Source: an uncultured Eubacteriales bacterium
Lineage (GTDB): Bacteria > Bacillota > Clostridia > Oscillospirales > Acutalibacteraceae
Assembly: GCA_934476085.1 (NCBI GenBank)
Contig: CAKSNE010000001.1
Location: forward strand, 146,555-210,554
DNA length: 64,000 bases
Direction of reading: 5' to 3'
Position numbers and translations under genes: made by a program. The notes below the pieces were generated by a model. That model saw only the letters and a list, made by a program, of their open reading frames with translations. It searched no databases and had not been told where the DNA came from. Below, one piece after another: positions 34,770 through 43,758 of the stretch; within the stretch, counting starts at the first letter, position 1; each line of letters begins with the position of its first letter.

Positions 34770-36110
34770 ATGATAGATATTTTTATACCATCATACTGCA
34801 AAAAAGTTATAAATTTATTGCAAAACTGCGGCTTTGAAGCATATATAGTGGGCGGTTGTGTCAGAGACAGTTTAATGGGCAAAACTCCAAACGACTATGA
34901 TGTAACTACCAACGCTACACCTCAAGAAATGTTAGAATGCTTTAAAGGTCAGCGTGTCGTTGAAACAGGGCTAAAACACGGCACTGTAACGGTTGTTATA
35001 GATAATCAAAATATTGAAGTTACAACTTATCGAATAGATGGCGAGTATCAGGATAACCGCCACCCGAAAAGCGTTAACTTTACTAAAAATTTAAAAGAAG
35101 ACTTAAAACGCAGAGATTTTACTGTTAATGCGTTAGCCTTCAATGAAAAAAGCGGTTTAGTTGATTTATTTGATGGCGAAAAAGACATTAAAAAAGGCAT
35201 TATTAAATGTGTCGGCGAGCCTGATAAGAGATTTTCAGAAGACGGACTTCGTATTCTTCGAGCTTTAAGATTTTCATCGGTTTTAGGCTTTGAAATTGAT
35301 GAAGAAACCGCTAAAAGTATTCATAAAAATAAAAATTTACTTAAAAATATTTCGGTAGAGCGTATTTTTGTTGAGTTTAAAAAACTTTTATGTGGCCAAA
35401 ATGCAGAAAATGTGTTGTTGAATTTTAAAGATGTAATTGCAGTATTTATTCCTGAAATCACACCTTGCTTTGATTTCGATCAGCATACAAAATATCATTG
35501 TTATGATGTTTATACTCATATTATAAAAACTGTTTCGTCAATTGCACCTGAAGAAAAATTGCGTTTATCAGCGTTTTTCCATGATATTGGTAAACCACAG
35601 GTTTATTTTACTGATGAAAACGGTGTAGGTCATTTTTACGGACATAACAAAACTTCGAAAAAAATCACCCGTGATGTTTTAGATCGATTAAAATGTGATA
35701 ATGAAACTAAAAATTTTGTTTTGGAAATGGTTTATTATCACGATGTTGAAGTTGTGGCTAGTGAAAAAGCAGTTAAAAGATTTTTAAATAAAACTTCGCC
35801 TGAATTTTTTCGTCAATTAATAGAAATTAAGCGTGCCGATGCGGCGGCTCATGCTCCGCAATACAGGAATCGTGAAAAATATCTAAACGCATTGTTATCA
35901 ATTCTTGAAAAAATTGAGAATGAAAAACAATGCTTTTCGCTTAAAGATTTAGATTTAAACGGTAGTGATTTAATCGAGAACGGATTTGTTGAAGGCGAAC
36001 AAATCGGCAAAGTGCTAAACTATGCATTAGAGTCGGTTATAAACGGAGAAGTTAAAAATAAAAAAGATGAATTAATAAAACTAGTAATTGAAAAAAAGGA
36101 GATAATTTAA
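34770..36110 (+). CDS. cca: CCA-adding tRNA nucleotidyltransferase with HD domain
   Basis: Adds or repairs the 3' CCA of tRNAs. The 446-residue protein has the nucleotidyltransferase head IVGGCVRDSLMGKTPNDYDV, with the catalytic DYD, the GxxR-type region RRDFTVNALAF, the RFSEDGLRILRALRF motif, and an HD phosphohydrolase domain (FFHDIGKP near 270). The order fits class II CCA enzymes of Bacillota. Start ATG is 3 nt after the small upstream gene. Confidence 0.93.
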   Translation: MIDIFIPSYCKKVINLLQNCGFEAYIVGGCVRDSLMGKTPNDYDVTTNATPQEMLECFKGQRVVETGLKHGTVTVVIDNQNIEVTTYRIDGEYQDNRHPKSVNFTKNLKEDLKRRDFTVNALAFNEKSGLVDLFDGEKDIKKGIIKCVGEPDKRFSEDGLRILRALRFSSVLGFEIDEETAKSIHKNKNLLKNISVERIFVEFKKLLCGQNAENVLLNFKDVIAVFIPEITPCFDFDQHTKYHCYDVYTHIIKTVSSIAPEEKLRLSAFFHDIGKPQVYFTDENGVGHFYGHNKTSKKITRDVLDRLKCDNETKNFVLEMVYYHDVEVVASEKAVKRFLNKTSPEFFRQLIEIKRADAAAHAPQYRNREKYLNALLSILEKIENEKQCFSLKDLDLNGSDLIENGFVEGEQIGKVLNYALESVINGEVKNKKDELIKLVIEKKEII

Positions 36111-37313
36111 GTGGAATATTATACCGTGTTACTGCCATTGGCAATAATTTTATTAGTGTCAAAAATTTTGTCAAAAGCCAGCGCAAAAGTTGGTATGCCA
36201 AATGTTGTAGGTATGTTGTTAGCAGGTGTTTTAATCGGATTTATTCAGTATATTCCCGGTCAAGACATTATAACTTCAACATCGCTTGAAGGCTTAGGCT
36301 TTTTGTCTAAAATCGGTGTTATTCTTATTATGTTCACCGCAGGTCTCGGAACTGATATTGAAAGTATTAAAAAAATTGGTTTTCCGGCAGTTGTTATAAC
36401 CTTGGCAGGTGTTTTTTTGCCAATGTTATTAGGCTTTGGTGTGTCAGAACTTTTTAATGATCCTGAAAATATTTACGAAAGCATTTTTTACGGTGTAATT
36501 TTAACCGCAACTTCTGTTTCGGTTACTGTTGCAACGCTTAAAGAACTCGGTAAATTAAATAGCCGAGTAGGTAATACAGTAATTACTGCGGCTATTTTAG
36601 ATGATATTATCGGCATTGTTGTTTTGTCACTGGTAATTTCGTTTAATCCAAAATCAGGCAAAGGCACAAACCCTGTTAAAATTATTCTTTTGACAATGGC
36701 GTTTTTTGTTTGTGCTATTATTGCAGGTATCATTATAAAAAAAGTCTTTGTTTGGCTTTCTAATCGTTATCCTCATCACAGACTTATACCGATTTTTAGT
36801 CTTTCGGTTTGTTTCTTCTTTAGCTTTGCAAGTGAAAGATGGTTTTCAGTTGCTGATATCACAGGTGCATTTGTTGCAGGTCTTGTTTTATCGGGCACAA
36901 AGGAAACTACTTACGTCGATAGACGTTCTGATATTATGACATATATGCTTTTTGCACCTGTTTTCTTTGCAAATATCGGTATTACAACAAAGTTTAGCAG
37001 TATTAATACCGCTATGATTTTGTTTGGAATTACGTTTATTATTGTAGGACTTTTGGGTAAAGTTATCGGCTGTTCGCTTACAGCAAGACTCTATAAGTTC
37101 AATACAAAGGATTCGCTTAAAATCGGTGTCGGTATGATGGCAAGAGCCGAGGTTGCTTTGGTTTGTGCACAAAAAGGCGTTGATGCAGGTATTATAAGCT
37201 CTGATATTATGCCGTTTATACTCATTTTGATTATTATATCAAGCTTTGCAACACCTATTATTTTAAAACAACTTTATAAGGGCGAGCTTGGCGTATCAAA
37301 CGATGTTTTGTAA
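36111..37313 (+). CDS. Cation:proton antiporter (CPA2/KefB-like)
   Basis: The 400-residue protein has about twelve membrane segments and CPA2 landmarks: GMPNVVGMLLAGVLIG, the DDIIGIVVL pair of acidic residues in a membrane helix (the ion site), and GVGMMARAEVALV. It lacks the C-terminal TrkA-N domain of KefB. Ion (Na+ or K+) is not predictable. GTG 36111 begins immediately after the cca stop, with AAAAAGGAG in the cca end. Overlaps the next gene. Confidence 0.9.
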   Translation: MEYYTVLLPLAIILLVSKILSKASAKVGMPNVVGMLLAGVLIGFIQYIPGQDIITSTSLEGLGFLSKIGVILIMFTAGLGTDIESIKKIGFPAVVITLAGVFLPMLLGFGVSELFNDPENIYESIFYGVILTATSVSVTVATLKELGKLNSRVGNTVITAAILDDIIGIVVLSLVISFNPKSGKGTNPVKIILLTMAFFVCAIIAGIIIKKVFVWLSNRYPHHRLIPIFSLSVCFFFSFASERWFSVADITGAFVAGLVLSGTKETTYVDRRSDIMTYMLFAPVFFANIGITTKFSSINTAMILFGITFIIVGLLGKVIGCSLTARLYKFNTKDSLKIGVGMMARAEVALVCAQKGVDAGIISSDIMPFILILIIISSFATPIILKQLYKGELGVSNDVL

Positions 37314-38181
37314 TATTTGTCCCAGAAAGTGCAACGTTGATAGAAGTGTAAATAAAGGCATTTGTTCTGTCGGCGAAGAGCTTTTAGTTTCCCGTGCTGC
37401 TCTTCATTTTTATGAAGAACCTTGTATTTCGGGAGAGAGCGGTTCGGGTACTGTGTTTTTCAGCGGTTGCAATTTAAAATGTGTTTATTGTCAAAATAAA
37501 GATATTTCAAGGGGATATGGCAAAAAGATTACTGTAAATCGTCTTTCTGAAATTTTTTTAGAACTTCAAGAAAAAGGTGCTAACAATATCAATCTTGTAA
37601 CCCCTGACCATTATGCTATAAAAATTAAAGAAGCTATTAATTTATCAAGAAAAAAAGGGCTTAAACTCCCGATTGTTTATAATACAAGCGGTTATTGTGA
37701 TTTAAAAATGCTTGAAAAATTAAAAGATGAAATTGATATATTTTTAACTGATTTTAAATATATTTCTTCTGAGTTGTCAAAAAAATATTCATCAGCAAGT
37801 GACTATCCGATTGTTGCCAAAGCTGCTTTAAAACAAATGTTTAATCAGGTAGGCAAACCGCAATTTGATGAAAACGGTATGATGAAAAAAGGTGTTATTG
37901 TTCGTCATCTGGTTTTACCGGGTTATATAGATAACTCTAAGAAAGTTATAAAATATGTTTATGAAAATTATAAAGATAATGTAATTTTAAGTATTATGAA
38001 TCAGTTTACACCGATGAATTTAGAAAAGTATCCTGAAATCAATCGCAAAGTGACTGACGAAGAATATAATGAAATCATTGATTATGCAGTTGATTTAGGG
38101 GTAGAAAATGCTTTCGTTCAAGAAGGCGACACCGCTGATGAATCTTTTATTCCTGATTTTTCAAAATTCTATGGAGTTTGA
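37303..38181 (+). CDS. PflA/PflX-like radical SAM protein (COG1313)
   Basis: A radical SAM protein of the pyruvate formate-lyase-activase type, substrate unknown. The product begins with a Cys-rich head FCNICPRKCNVDRS (plus a later GIC), then the cluster motif SGCNLKCVYCQNKDI, and ends near KFYGV. Length is about 292 aa. ATG 37303 fits the family start; an in-frame TTG at 37288 has a better-placed AAGGG and would add five residues. It overlaps the antiporter stop by 11 nt, so the two are coupled. Confidence 0.87.
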   Translation: MFCNICPRKCNVDRSVNKGICSVGEELLVSRAALHFYEEPCISGESGSGTVFFSGCNLKCVYCQNKDISRGYGKKITVNRLSEIFLELQEKGANNINLVTPDHYAIKIKEAINLSRKKGLKLPIVYNTSGYCDLKMLEKLKDEIDIFLTDFKYISSELSKKYSSASDYPIVAKAALKQMFNQVGKPQFDENGMMKKGVIVRHLVLPGYIDNSKKVIKYVYENYKDNVILSIMNQFTPMNLEKYPEINRKVTDEEYNEIIDYAVDLGVENAFVQEGDTADESFIPDFSKFYGV

Positions 38182-38183
38182 TA

Positions 38184-38212
38184 TTGACGAAATAAGGTAA
38201 ATAAAGTATAAT
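38184..38212 (+). promoter_or_regulatory. Promoter of the FAD oxidoreductase gene
   Basis: -35 TTGACG (38184-38189), 17 bp, perfect -10 TATAAT (38207-38212). Confidence 0.75.
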
Positions 38213-38250
38213 AAGTTTTATAGAGAAAATATGAAAAAGGAGCGAGAAAA

Positions 38251-39810
38251 CTGAAGAACGTAATTATTATTGGTGCAGGTCCTGCCGGCCTCACCGCAGG
38301 ATATGAGCTTTTGAAAGAAAATAGCGATTATAACATAGTAATTCTTGAAGAAACCGAAGAAATCGGCGGTATTTCTAAAACTGTTTATTATAATGGTAAT
38401 AGAATGGATATCGGAGGACATAGATTTTTCTCAAAAGATGAAAGAGTAATGAAGTTTTGGGAAGAAATTATGCCTATTCAAGGTGCCCCTGCTTATGATG
38501 ATTTAAAATTAAAGCGTGAAAAAGAGTATGCGGAAAACGGTCCTGATCCGGAAGAAGTCGACCGTGTAATGCTTATTCGTGATAGAATTTCAAGAATTTA
38601 TTATAAGAAAACTTTCTTTGATTATCCTGTATCGCTTAGTTGGAATACAATCAAAGGTATGGGCTTTGTAACAACAATGAAAGCAGGTTTTTCTTATCTT
38701 AAATCAGTCTTTCATAAATTGCCTGAAACTTCGCTTGAAAACTTTTACATAAACCGTTTCGGTAAGGTTCTTTATTCAATGTTTTTTGAAGGTTATACTG
38801 AAAAACTTTGGGGCAGACATCCTAGTGAGATTTCTGCTGATTGGGGTTCACAGCGTGTTAAAGGCTTATCAATTACAGGTGTAATTAAAAACGCCTTTAT
38901 GAAACTATTTTCAGCACAAACTAAAGAAGTAGAAACTTCTCTTATTGAAAGATTTTATTATCCAAAATTCGGACCGGGTCAGTTATGGGAAACTGTTGCT
39001 AACCGTTTTACCGAAATGGGCGGTAAGATTTTAAAAAATTGTAAGGTTGAAAAAATACTTGTTGACGAAGATAGTAATCAGGTGAAATCAGTTGTCTTTA
39101 ATAAAAATGGCAGAACAATGAAAATCGATGCCGATATTTTCATTTCTTCAATGCCTGTTAAAGATTTGATTGACGGTATTTCTTCTGATAATATTCCGCC
39201 TGAAGTCAGAAATGCGGCTAAAACATTGCCTTATCGTGATTTTGTTACAGTAGGTTTGCTTGTAAATAAACTTAATTTAACTAATAAAACCGATTATAAA
39301 ACATTATCAAATATTGTTCCTGACTGTTGGATTTATGTTCAAGATACCGGCGTAAAGCTTGGCAGAATTCAGATTTTTAATAACTGGTCACCTTATATGG
39401 TTTCACATCCGGATAATACCGTATGGCTTGGTCTTGAGTACTTCTGTGAAGAAGGCGATGACTTTTGGAATATGGAAGATGGCGAATGTATTAATTTTGC
39501 GGTTGATGAACTTATTAAAATGGGCGTAATCAGTCGCAATGAAGTAATTGATGCACATCGTGAAAGAGTTAAAAAAGCCTATCCTGCTTATTTTGACGGT
39601 TATCAATATATGGAATATATAGTTGATTATCTTAATAAATTTGATAATCTTTACTGTGTCGGAAGAAACGGTCAACATAGATATAATAATATGGATCACT
39701 CTATGGCAACTGCTTTTGAAACAGTAAAAGATATTATAAGCGGTACTCATGATAAAACTAACATCTGGAATGTTAACACAGAAAAAGAATACCACGAAGA
39801 AAAGAAATAA
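38251..39810 (+). CDS. NAD(P)/FAD-dependent oxidoreductase with a CTG start codon
   Basis: The frame carries the dinucleotide-binding start VIIIGAGPAGLTAGYEL and a second conserved block (GGISKTVYYNGNRMDIGGHRFF) typical of amine-oxidase-like flavoproteins (protoporphyrinogen-oxidase/UDP-galactopyranose-mutase-like). The FAD motif lies upstream of every in-frame ATG, GTG or TTG; the only candidate after the stop at 38221 is CTG 38251, 8 nt after AAGGAG (38237-38242). The product would be 519 aa. Related enzymes act in polysaccharide or lipid-linked sugar pathways, but the substrate here is unknown. Confidence 0.88.
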   Translation: MKNVIIIGAGPAGLTAGYELLKENSDYNIVILEETEEIGGISKTVYYNGNRMDIGGHRFFSKDERVMKFWEEIMPIQGAPAYDDLKLKREKEYAENGPDPEEVDRVMLIRDRISRIYYKKTFFDYPVSLSWNTIKGMGFVTTMKAGFSYLKSVFHKLPETSLENFYINRFGKVLYSMFFEGYTEKLWGRHPSEISADWGSQRVKGLSITGVIKNAFMKLFSAQTKEVETSLIERFYYPKFGPGQLWETVANRFTEMGGKILKNCKVEKILVDEDSNQVKSVVFNKNGRTMKIDADIFISSMPVKDLIDGISSDNIPPEVRNAAKTLPYRDFVTVGLLVNKLNLTNKTDYKTLSNIVPDCWIYVQDTGVKLGRIQIFNNWSPYMVSHPDNTVWLGLEYFCEEGDDFWNMEDGECINFAVDELIKMGVISRNEVIDAHRERVKKAYPAYFDGYQYMEYIVDYLNKFDNLYCVGRNGQHRYNNMDHSMATAFETVKDIISGTHDKTNIWNVNTEKEYHEEKK

Positions 39811-39875
39811 TAAAAAGCTCCTATGATTATGAACTGTTCTAATCGTGCAGTTCAAAACCATAGGAGCTTTAGTTT
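39811..39875. terminator. Bidirectional terminator between convergent genes
   Basis: AAAGCTCCTATG (39814-39825) pairs with CATAGGAGCTTT (39859-39870) with a loop that also contains GAACTG/CAGTTC. Serves the FAD oxidoreductase and the convergent rubrerythrin gene. Confidence 0.8.
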
Positions 39876-39882
39876 TCTTAGA

Positions 39883-40422
39883 TTAATAATTTTCAGCTTT
39901 AACTTGAAAATATGACTGTGGATGATTGCAAGCAGGACATACTTCAGGTGCCTTTTTGCCAATTACAATATGGCCGCAGTTTGAACATTGCCAAATAACA
40001 TCGCCGTCTTTAGAAAAAACGAGACCTTTTTCAACGTTTTCGAGCAATTTTAAATAACGATCTTCGTGTTCTTTTTCGATTTTGCCGATTAAATCAAATT
40101 TTTCTGCTATTTCATCAAAGCCTTCTTCTCTTGCTTCTTTAGCCATTCTTGCATACATATCGGTCCATTCAAAATTTTCTCCGTTTGCAGCATCTTTTAA
40201 ATTTGCTTTAGTATCAGGAATAGCACCGCCGTTTAAATATTTAAACCAAATCTTTGCATGCTCTTTTTCATTAGCAGCAGTTTCTTCAAAAATGTTTGCT
40301 ATTTGAACATAGCCGTCTTTTTTTGCTTTTGAAGCATAATAAGTATATTTATTTCTTGCCTGGCTTTCTCCGGCAAAAGCCTCCATTAAATTTTTCTCAG
40401 TTTTTGATCCTTTTAAATCCAT
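39883..40422 (-). CDS. rbr: Rubrerythrin
   Basis: A peroxidase that protects anaerobes from hydrogen peroxide. The 179-residue protein has the four-helix ferritin-like diiron domain with E/H ligands (EAFAGESQARNKYTYYA, EKEHA, EEGFDEIAEKF) and a C-terminal rubredoxin-like knuckle (CSNCG and CPACN). A GGAGG site precedes ATG 40422. A 7-bp inverted repeat (40439-40454) lies in its leader but does not match the PerR consensus well. Confidence 0.94.
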   Translation of the reverse strand: MDLKGSKTEKNLMEAFAGESQARNKYTYYASKAKKDGYVQIANIFEETAANEKEHAKIWFKYLNGGAIPDTKANLKDAANGENFEWTDMYARMAKEAREEGFDEIAEKFDLIGKIEKEHEDRYLKLLENVEKGLVFSKDGDVIWQCSNCGHIVIGKKAPEVCPACNHPQSYFQVKAENY

Positions 40423-40583
40423 AGTAAAACCTCCATTTATAATATAAATATTATTATCTTTATTTTAGCAAAATATACATAAAAAATCAAGCTGGTTTTT
40501 TATTTTTTAATGCAAATTTACTATAAAACATTTTATAAAATAAACAATATAAAAAAAGTAGGTTTAATGTTACTCACAAAATA

Positions 40584-40612
40584 TTGACAAATTAATTTTT
40601 AAGTGATAAAAT
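40584..40612 (+). promoter_or_regulatory. Promoter of ilvE
   Basis: Perfect -35 TTGACA (40584-40589), 17 bp, -10 TAAAAT (40607-40612). Confidence 0.8.
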
Positions 40613-40655
40613 TATCTTTAAAATAAAGGTTTTAAGCAAAAAAGGAGTCTTAAAA

Positions 40656-41726
40656 ATGCTTGATATTAGATTTGAAAAAACAACTACACCGAAAGAAAAA
40701 CCAAAAAAAGGTGATAAACTCGGATTTGGTCATATTTTTACTGACCATATGTTTGTTATGAATTATCAAAAAGGCAAGGGTTGGTTTGATCCTAGAATTG
40801 TTCCTTTTGAAAATCTTTCTTTATCTCCGGCAGCTATGGTTTTCCACTATGGTCAAGAAATGTTTGAAGGTATGAAAGCTTATCATGGCGTCGATGGCAA
40901 AACCTATCTTTTCCGTCCTGATATGAATGCTAAAAGAGCTAATTCTTCAAATGACAGACTTGTTATTCCTGAAATTCCGGAAGAAGATTTTGTTCAGGCT
41001 GTAACTGAACTTGTAAAAGTAGAAAAAGATTGGGTACCTACTGATGAAGGTACTTCACTTTACATTCGTCCGTTTATTATTGCTACAGATGATTTCTTAG
41101 GCGTTGCTCCTAGTGAAACATATTTATTTATGATTATTTTATCACCAAGCGGTGCTTATTATGAAAACGGTCTTGAACCTGTTGGTATTTGGATTGAAGA
41201 CGAATATGTAAGAGCTGTTAAAGGCGGTATGGGTTATATCAAAACAGGCGGTAACTACGCTGCCAGTTTGATTGCTCAGGACAAAGCACACGATGAAGGC
41301 TACTCACAGGTTTTGTGGCTTGACGGTGTTGAAAGAAAATATATTGAAGAAGTTGGCGCTATGAACATCTTCTTTAAAATAGATGGTAAAATTGTAACAC
41401 CTATGCTTACAGGCAGTATTTTACCGGGTGTTACTCGTAATTCTACAATTCAACTTTGTAAAGAATTCGGTTTGGAAGTTGAAGAAAGAAGAATTTCTGT
41501 TGATGAATTACTCGAAGCTGCTAAATCAGGCAAACTTGAAGAATGCTTCGGTACAGGTACAGCAGCTGTAATTTCACCTGTTGGTAAATTGCGTTTTGGC
41601 GATGAAGTTATCGTTATCGGCGATAATAAAATCGGCGAAGTAAGTCAAAAACTTTATGATACATTAACAGGTATTCAATGGGGCAAACTTGATGACCCAT
41701 TCGGTTGGCGTGTAACTGTTTGCTAA
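40656..41726 (+). CDS. ilvE: Branched-chain amino acid aminotransferase
   Basis: Catalyses the last step of Leu/Ile/Val synthesis with PLP. The 356-residue protein fits the class IV aminotransferase type: FHYGQEMFEGMKAYHG, YIRPFIIATDDFLGV, and GGMGYIKTGGNYAASLIAQ with the PLP lysine in the latter region; EVGAMNIFF and GTGTAAVISPV follow. Full length for the family. No azlCD or ilv genes are adjacent. Confidence 0.94.
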   Translation: MLDIRFEKTTTPKEKPKKGDKLGFGHIFTDHMFVMNYQKGKGWFDPRIVPFENLSLSPAAMVFHYGQEMFEGMKAYHGVDGKTYLFRPDMNAKRANSSNDRLVIPEIPEEDFVQAVTELVKVEKDWVPTDEGTSLYIRPFIIATDDFLGVAPSETYLFMIILSPSGAYYENGLEPVGIWIEDEYVRAVKGGMGYIKTGGNYAASLIAQDKAHDEGYSQVLWLDGVERKYIEEVGAMNIFFKIDGKIVTPMLTGSILPGVTRNSTIQLCKEFGLEVEERRISVDELLEAAKSGKLEECFGTGTAAVISPVGKLRFGDEVIVIGDNKIGEVSQKLYDTLTGIQWGKLDDPFGWRVTVC

Positions 41727-41743
41727 ATTTAATCTGATATTTT

Positions 41744-41780
41744 AAAAAGTGAATAGCTTTTTGGCTATTCACTTTTTTTA
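41744..41780 (+). terminator. Terminator between ilvE and the glutamine synthetase homologue
   Basis: AAGTGAATAGC, loop TTTTTG, GCTATTCACTT, then T7. No promoter is evident between here and the next start codon, so expression of the next genes probably depends on read-through. Confidence 0.88.
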
Positions 41781-41812
41781 AAACTCATTTTTTGGTAAAA
41801 AGGAGAGATTTT

Positions 41813-43015
41813 ATGTACTCTTATGAAGAAGTTATAACTTATATAGAACAGGAAGATGTTAAGTTTATTAGATTAGCTTTTTGTGATATTTTTGGAGAAG
41901 TAAAAAATATTTCAATAACACCTTGCGAACTTGAAAGAGCGTTTAAAAAAGGCATTTCAATTGATGCTTCAAAAATGACAGGACTCGGTTGCGAAAGTAA
42001 AGGCAGCTTAGTTTTGGTTCCTGATCCATCTACACTTACTGTTCTTCCTTGGCGTCCTTCTCATGGCAGAGTTGTAAGATTTTTCTGTGATGTTAAATAC
42101 CCTGACGGTACAATTTATGAATTTGACAGCCGCTATATTTTAAAAAATGCTGTAAAAGCGGCTACTAAAGCCGGAATAAAGACGAATTTTGCCGCTAAAT
42201 ATGAGTTTTATTTATTTAAAACCGATGATGAAGGTAATCCTACTACTGAAACCCATGATAAAGCAGGATATATGGACATTGCACCGGAAGACAAAGGCGA
42301 GAACATAAGAAGAGAAATTTGCTTTTCTCTCGAAGAAATGGATATTCATCCTATGTTTTCTCATCACGAAGTCGGACCAGGTCAGCATGAAATTGATTTT
42401 AGAAGAAGCAACCCGTTAACTTCAGCCGATAATGCTACAAACTTTAAAATTGCAGTTAAAACAATTGCCGCAAGAAACGGACTTTCAGCTTCTTTTATGC
42501 CAAAGCCGCTTGATAATGAAATTGGTAATGCAATGTTTATTGATATTATCGCAAAGGGCGAAGATAAGGAAATTTTAAAACCTTTTACAGCCGGAATTAT
42601 TAAATATATTAAAGACATTACATTATTCTTAAACCCTGTAAATCAGTCATATTTAAGACTTAATGATAAAAATTCACCTAACATTATCAGTTGGTCAAAT
42701 CAAAATTTGTCACAGCTAATTAGAATTTGCAATGATAATGAAGATTATGAAAAAATTGAACTCCGTTCGCCTGACCCGCTTGCAAATCCTTATCTTGCGT
42801 ATGCTCTGCTTATTTATGCAGGTGTTAAAGGAGTTGAAGACAATTTAACTCTTTGTGATCCTATTGATGTTGATTTTAATAAAGATTATAACAGTAAATA
42901 TGACTCGCTTGAGCGATTACCTGAATCGCTTGATAAAGCTTATGATTATGCAGAAAAAAGCGAATTTGTAAAATCTGTTTTACCTGAAAAAATTATTGAT
43001 GCTTATCGTTCTTGA
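41813..43015 (+). CDS. Atypical glutamine synthetase homologue lacking several catalytic residues
   Basis: The 400-residue protein clearly belongs to the glutamine synthetase fold: KYEFYLF (130-136), HHEVGPGQHEIDF (184-196), MPKPL (229-233), ELRSPDPLANPYL (316-328). It departs from active enzymes of Bacillus type: the GSGMHxxL block is replaced by DNEIGNAMFIDII (no His), AQNRSPLIRIP is WSNQNLSQLIRIC (Arg to Leu), and the C-terminal part is short. ATG 41813 follows AAAGGAGAG. It is co-oriented with ilvE upstream and an ANTAR regulator 51 nt downstream. I infer a regulatory or altered catalytic role. Confidence 0.8.
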   Translation: MYSYEEVITYIEQEDVKFIRLAFCDIFGEVKNISITPCELERAFKKGISIDASKMTGLGCESKGSLVLVPDPSTLTVLPWRPSHGRVVRFFCDVKYPDGTIYEFDSRYILKNAVKAATKAGIKTNFAAKYEFYLFKTDDEGNPTTETHDKAGYMDIAPEDKGENIRREICFSLEEMDIHPMFSHHEVGPGQHEIDFRRSNPLTSADNATNFKIAVKTIAARNGLSASFMPKPLDNEIGNAMFIDIIAKGEDKEILKPFTAGIIKYIKDITLFLNPVNQSYLRLNDKNSPNIISWSNQNLSQLIRICNDNEDYEKIELRSPDPLANPYLAYALLIYAGVKGVEDNLTLCDPIDVDFNKDYNSKYDSLERLPESLDKAYDYAEKSEFVKSVLPEKIIDAYRS

Positions 43016-43066
43016 ATTTTTTATAACTAAATTCAAAGGATTTTTATTAAAACAAAGGAGAGTACG

Positions 43067-43654
43067 ATGAGAATTGAAAAGCGTTCTTACAGCGTGCTTA
43101 TAGTTTCAGGTTCAGATAAAAGTCTTGACTTTATAAGTAATAGTCTTCCTATGGAGCTTTTTTACCCAACGGTATCGCTTAACAGTGCCGCTGAAGCAAG
43201 ACGTCTTTTGGTTAATCAAGATTTTGATATAGTAATTATTAATACACCGCTTAAAGATGATATTGGCATTGAATTAGCACTAGAGATTGCCGAAAAAGAT
43301 TTTACTGCGGTAATGATTATTGTAAAAAATGAAATGTTTGACCAAGTAGCTTATAGAGTTGAAGATTACGGTGTTTTTTGTCTTTCAAAGCCAATGTCCA
43401 AAGAGCGAATGTTACAAACAATGCGCCTTATGACAGCGGCTCAATCAAAAATGATGAGAGTCAAAAAAGAAAAGGCTACGCTGCAATCAAAAATGGAAGA
43501 AATCCGTGTTGTAAACCGTGCAAAATGGGTGCTTATTGATCAAATGAGCTTTTCAGAGCCGGAAGCACACAGGTATATTGAAAAACAAGCAATGGATTTA
43601 TGTATAACGAGAAAAGCAGTTGCTGAGAATATATTAAAAACCTATGAGCTTTAG
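43067..43654 (+). CDS. ANTAR-domain response-regulator-like protein with degenerate receiver
   Basis: The C-terminal 65 residues form an ANTAR domain (RAKWVLIDQMSFSEPEAHRY, then EKQAMDLCITRKAVAENIL), which in other systems binds paired RNA hairpins to prevent transcription termination. The N-terminal receiver-like domain has Asn59 (DIVIINTPL) where the phospho-accepting Asp is expected, so phosphorylation is unlikely there. A linker coiled coil lies between. It is 195 aa and follows the glutamine synthetase homologue by 51 nt, with AAAGGAGAG before ATG 43067. Its RNA targets were not identified. Confidence 0.85.
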   Translation: MRIEKRSYSVLIVSGSDKSLDFISNSLPMELFYPTVSLNSAAEARRLLVNQDFDIVIINTPLKDDIGIELALEIAEKDFTAVMIIVKNEMFDQVAYRVEDYGVFCLSKPMSKERMLQTMRLMTAAQSKMMRVKKEKATLQSKMEEIRVVNRAKWVLIDQMSFSEPEAHRYIEKQAMDLCITRKAVAENILKTYEL

Positions 43655-43677
43655 TTTAAAGCCTCATAGTTTTTTTG
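43642..43677 (+). terminator. Terminator overlapping the ANTAR gene stop
   Basis: CTATGAG (43642-43648) pairs with CTCATAG (43663-43669), with CTTT/AAAG inside, followed by T7. The stem includes the last codons of the gene. Confidence 0.85.
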
Positions 43678-43692
43678 TTTTGTCAAAAATTG

Positions 43693-43721
43693 TTGACTTT
43701 TGTTAAAATATAGAGTAAAAT
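43693..43721 (+). promoter_or_regulatory. Promoter of the GT2 glycosyltransferase gene
   Basis: -35 TTGACT (43693-43698), 17 bp, -10 TAAAAT (43716-43721). Confidence 0.7.
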
Positions 43722-43758
43722 TGTTTTAAAGGAAAAGGATAAAAGGTATATTATCATA

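Noticed and set aside
40439..40454. PerR-like box upstream of rubrerythrin
   Set aside because: ATAATAT-AA-ATATTAT is an inverted repeat, but its arms do not fit the PerR consensus TTATAAT-N-ATTATAA and such repeats arise by chance in AT-rich leaders.
41727..41812. Paired ANTAR-type RNA hairpins upstream of the glutamine synthetase homologue
   Set aside because: Only one hairpin is present and its six-base loop (TTTTTG) lacks the A and G positions expected of ANTAR targets.
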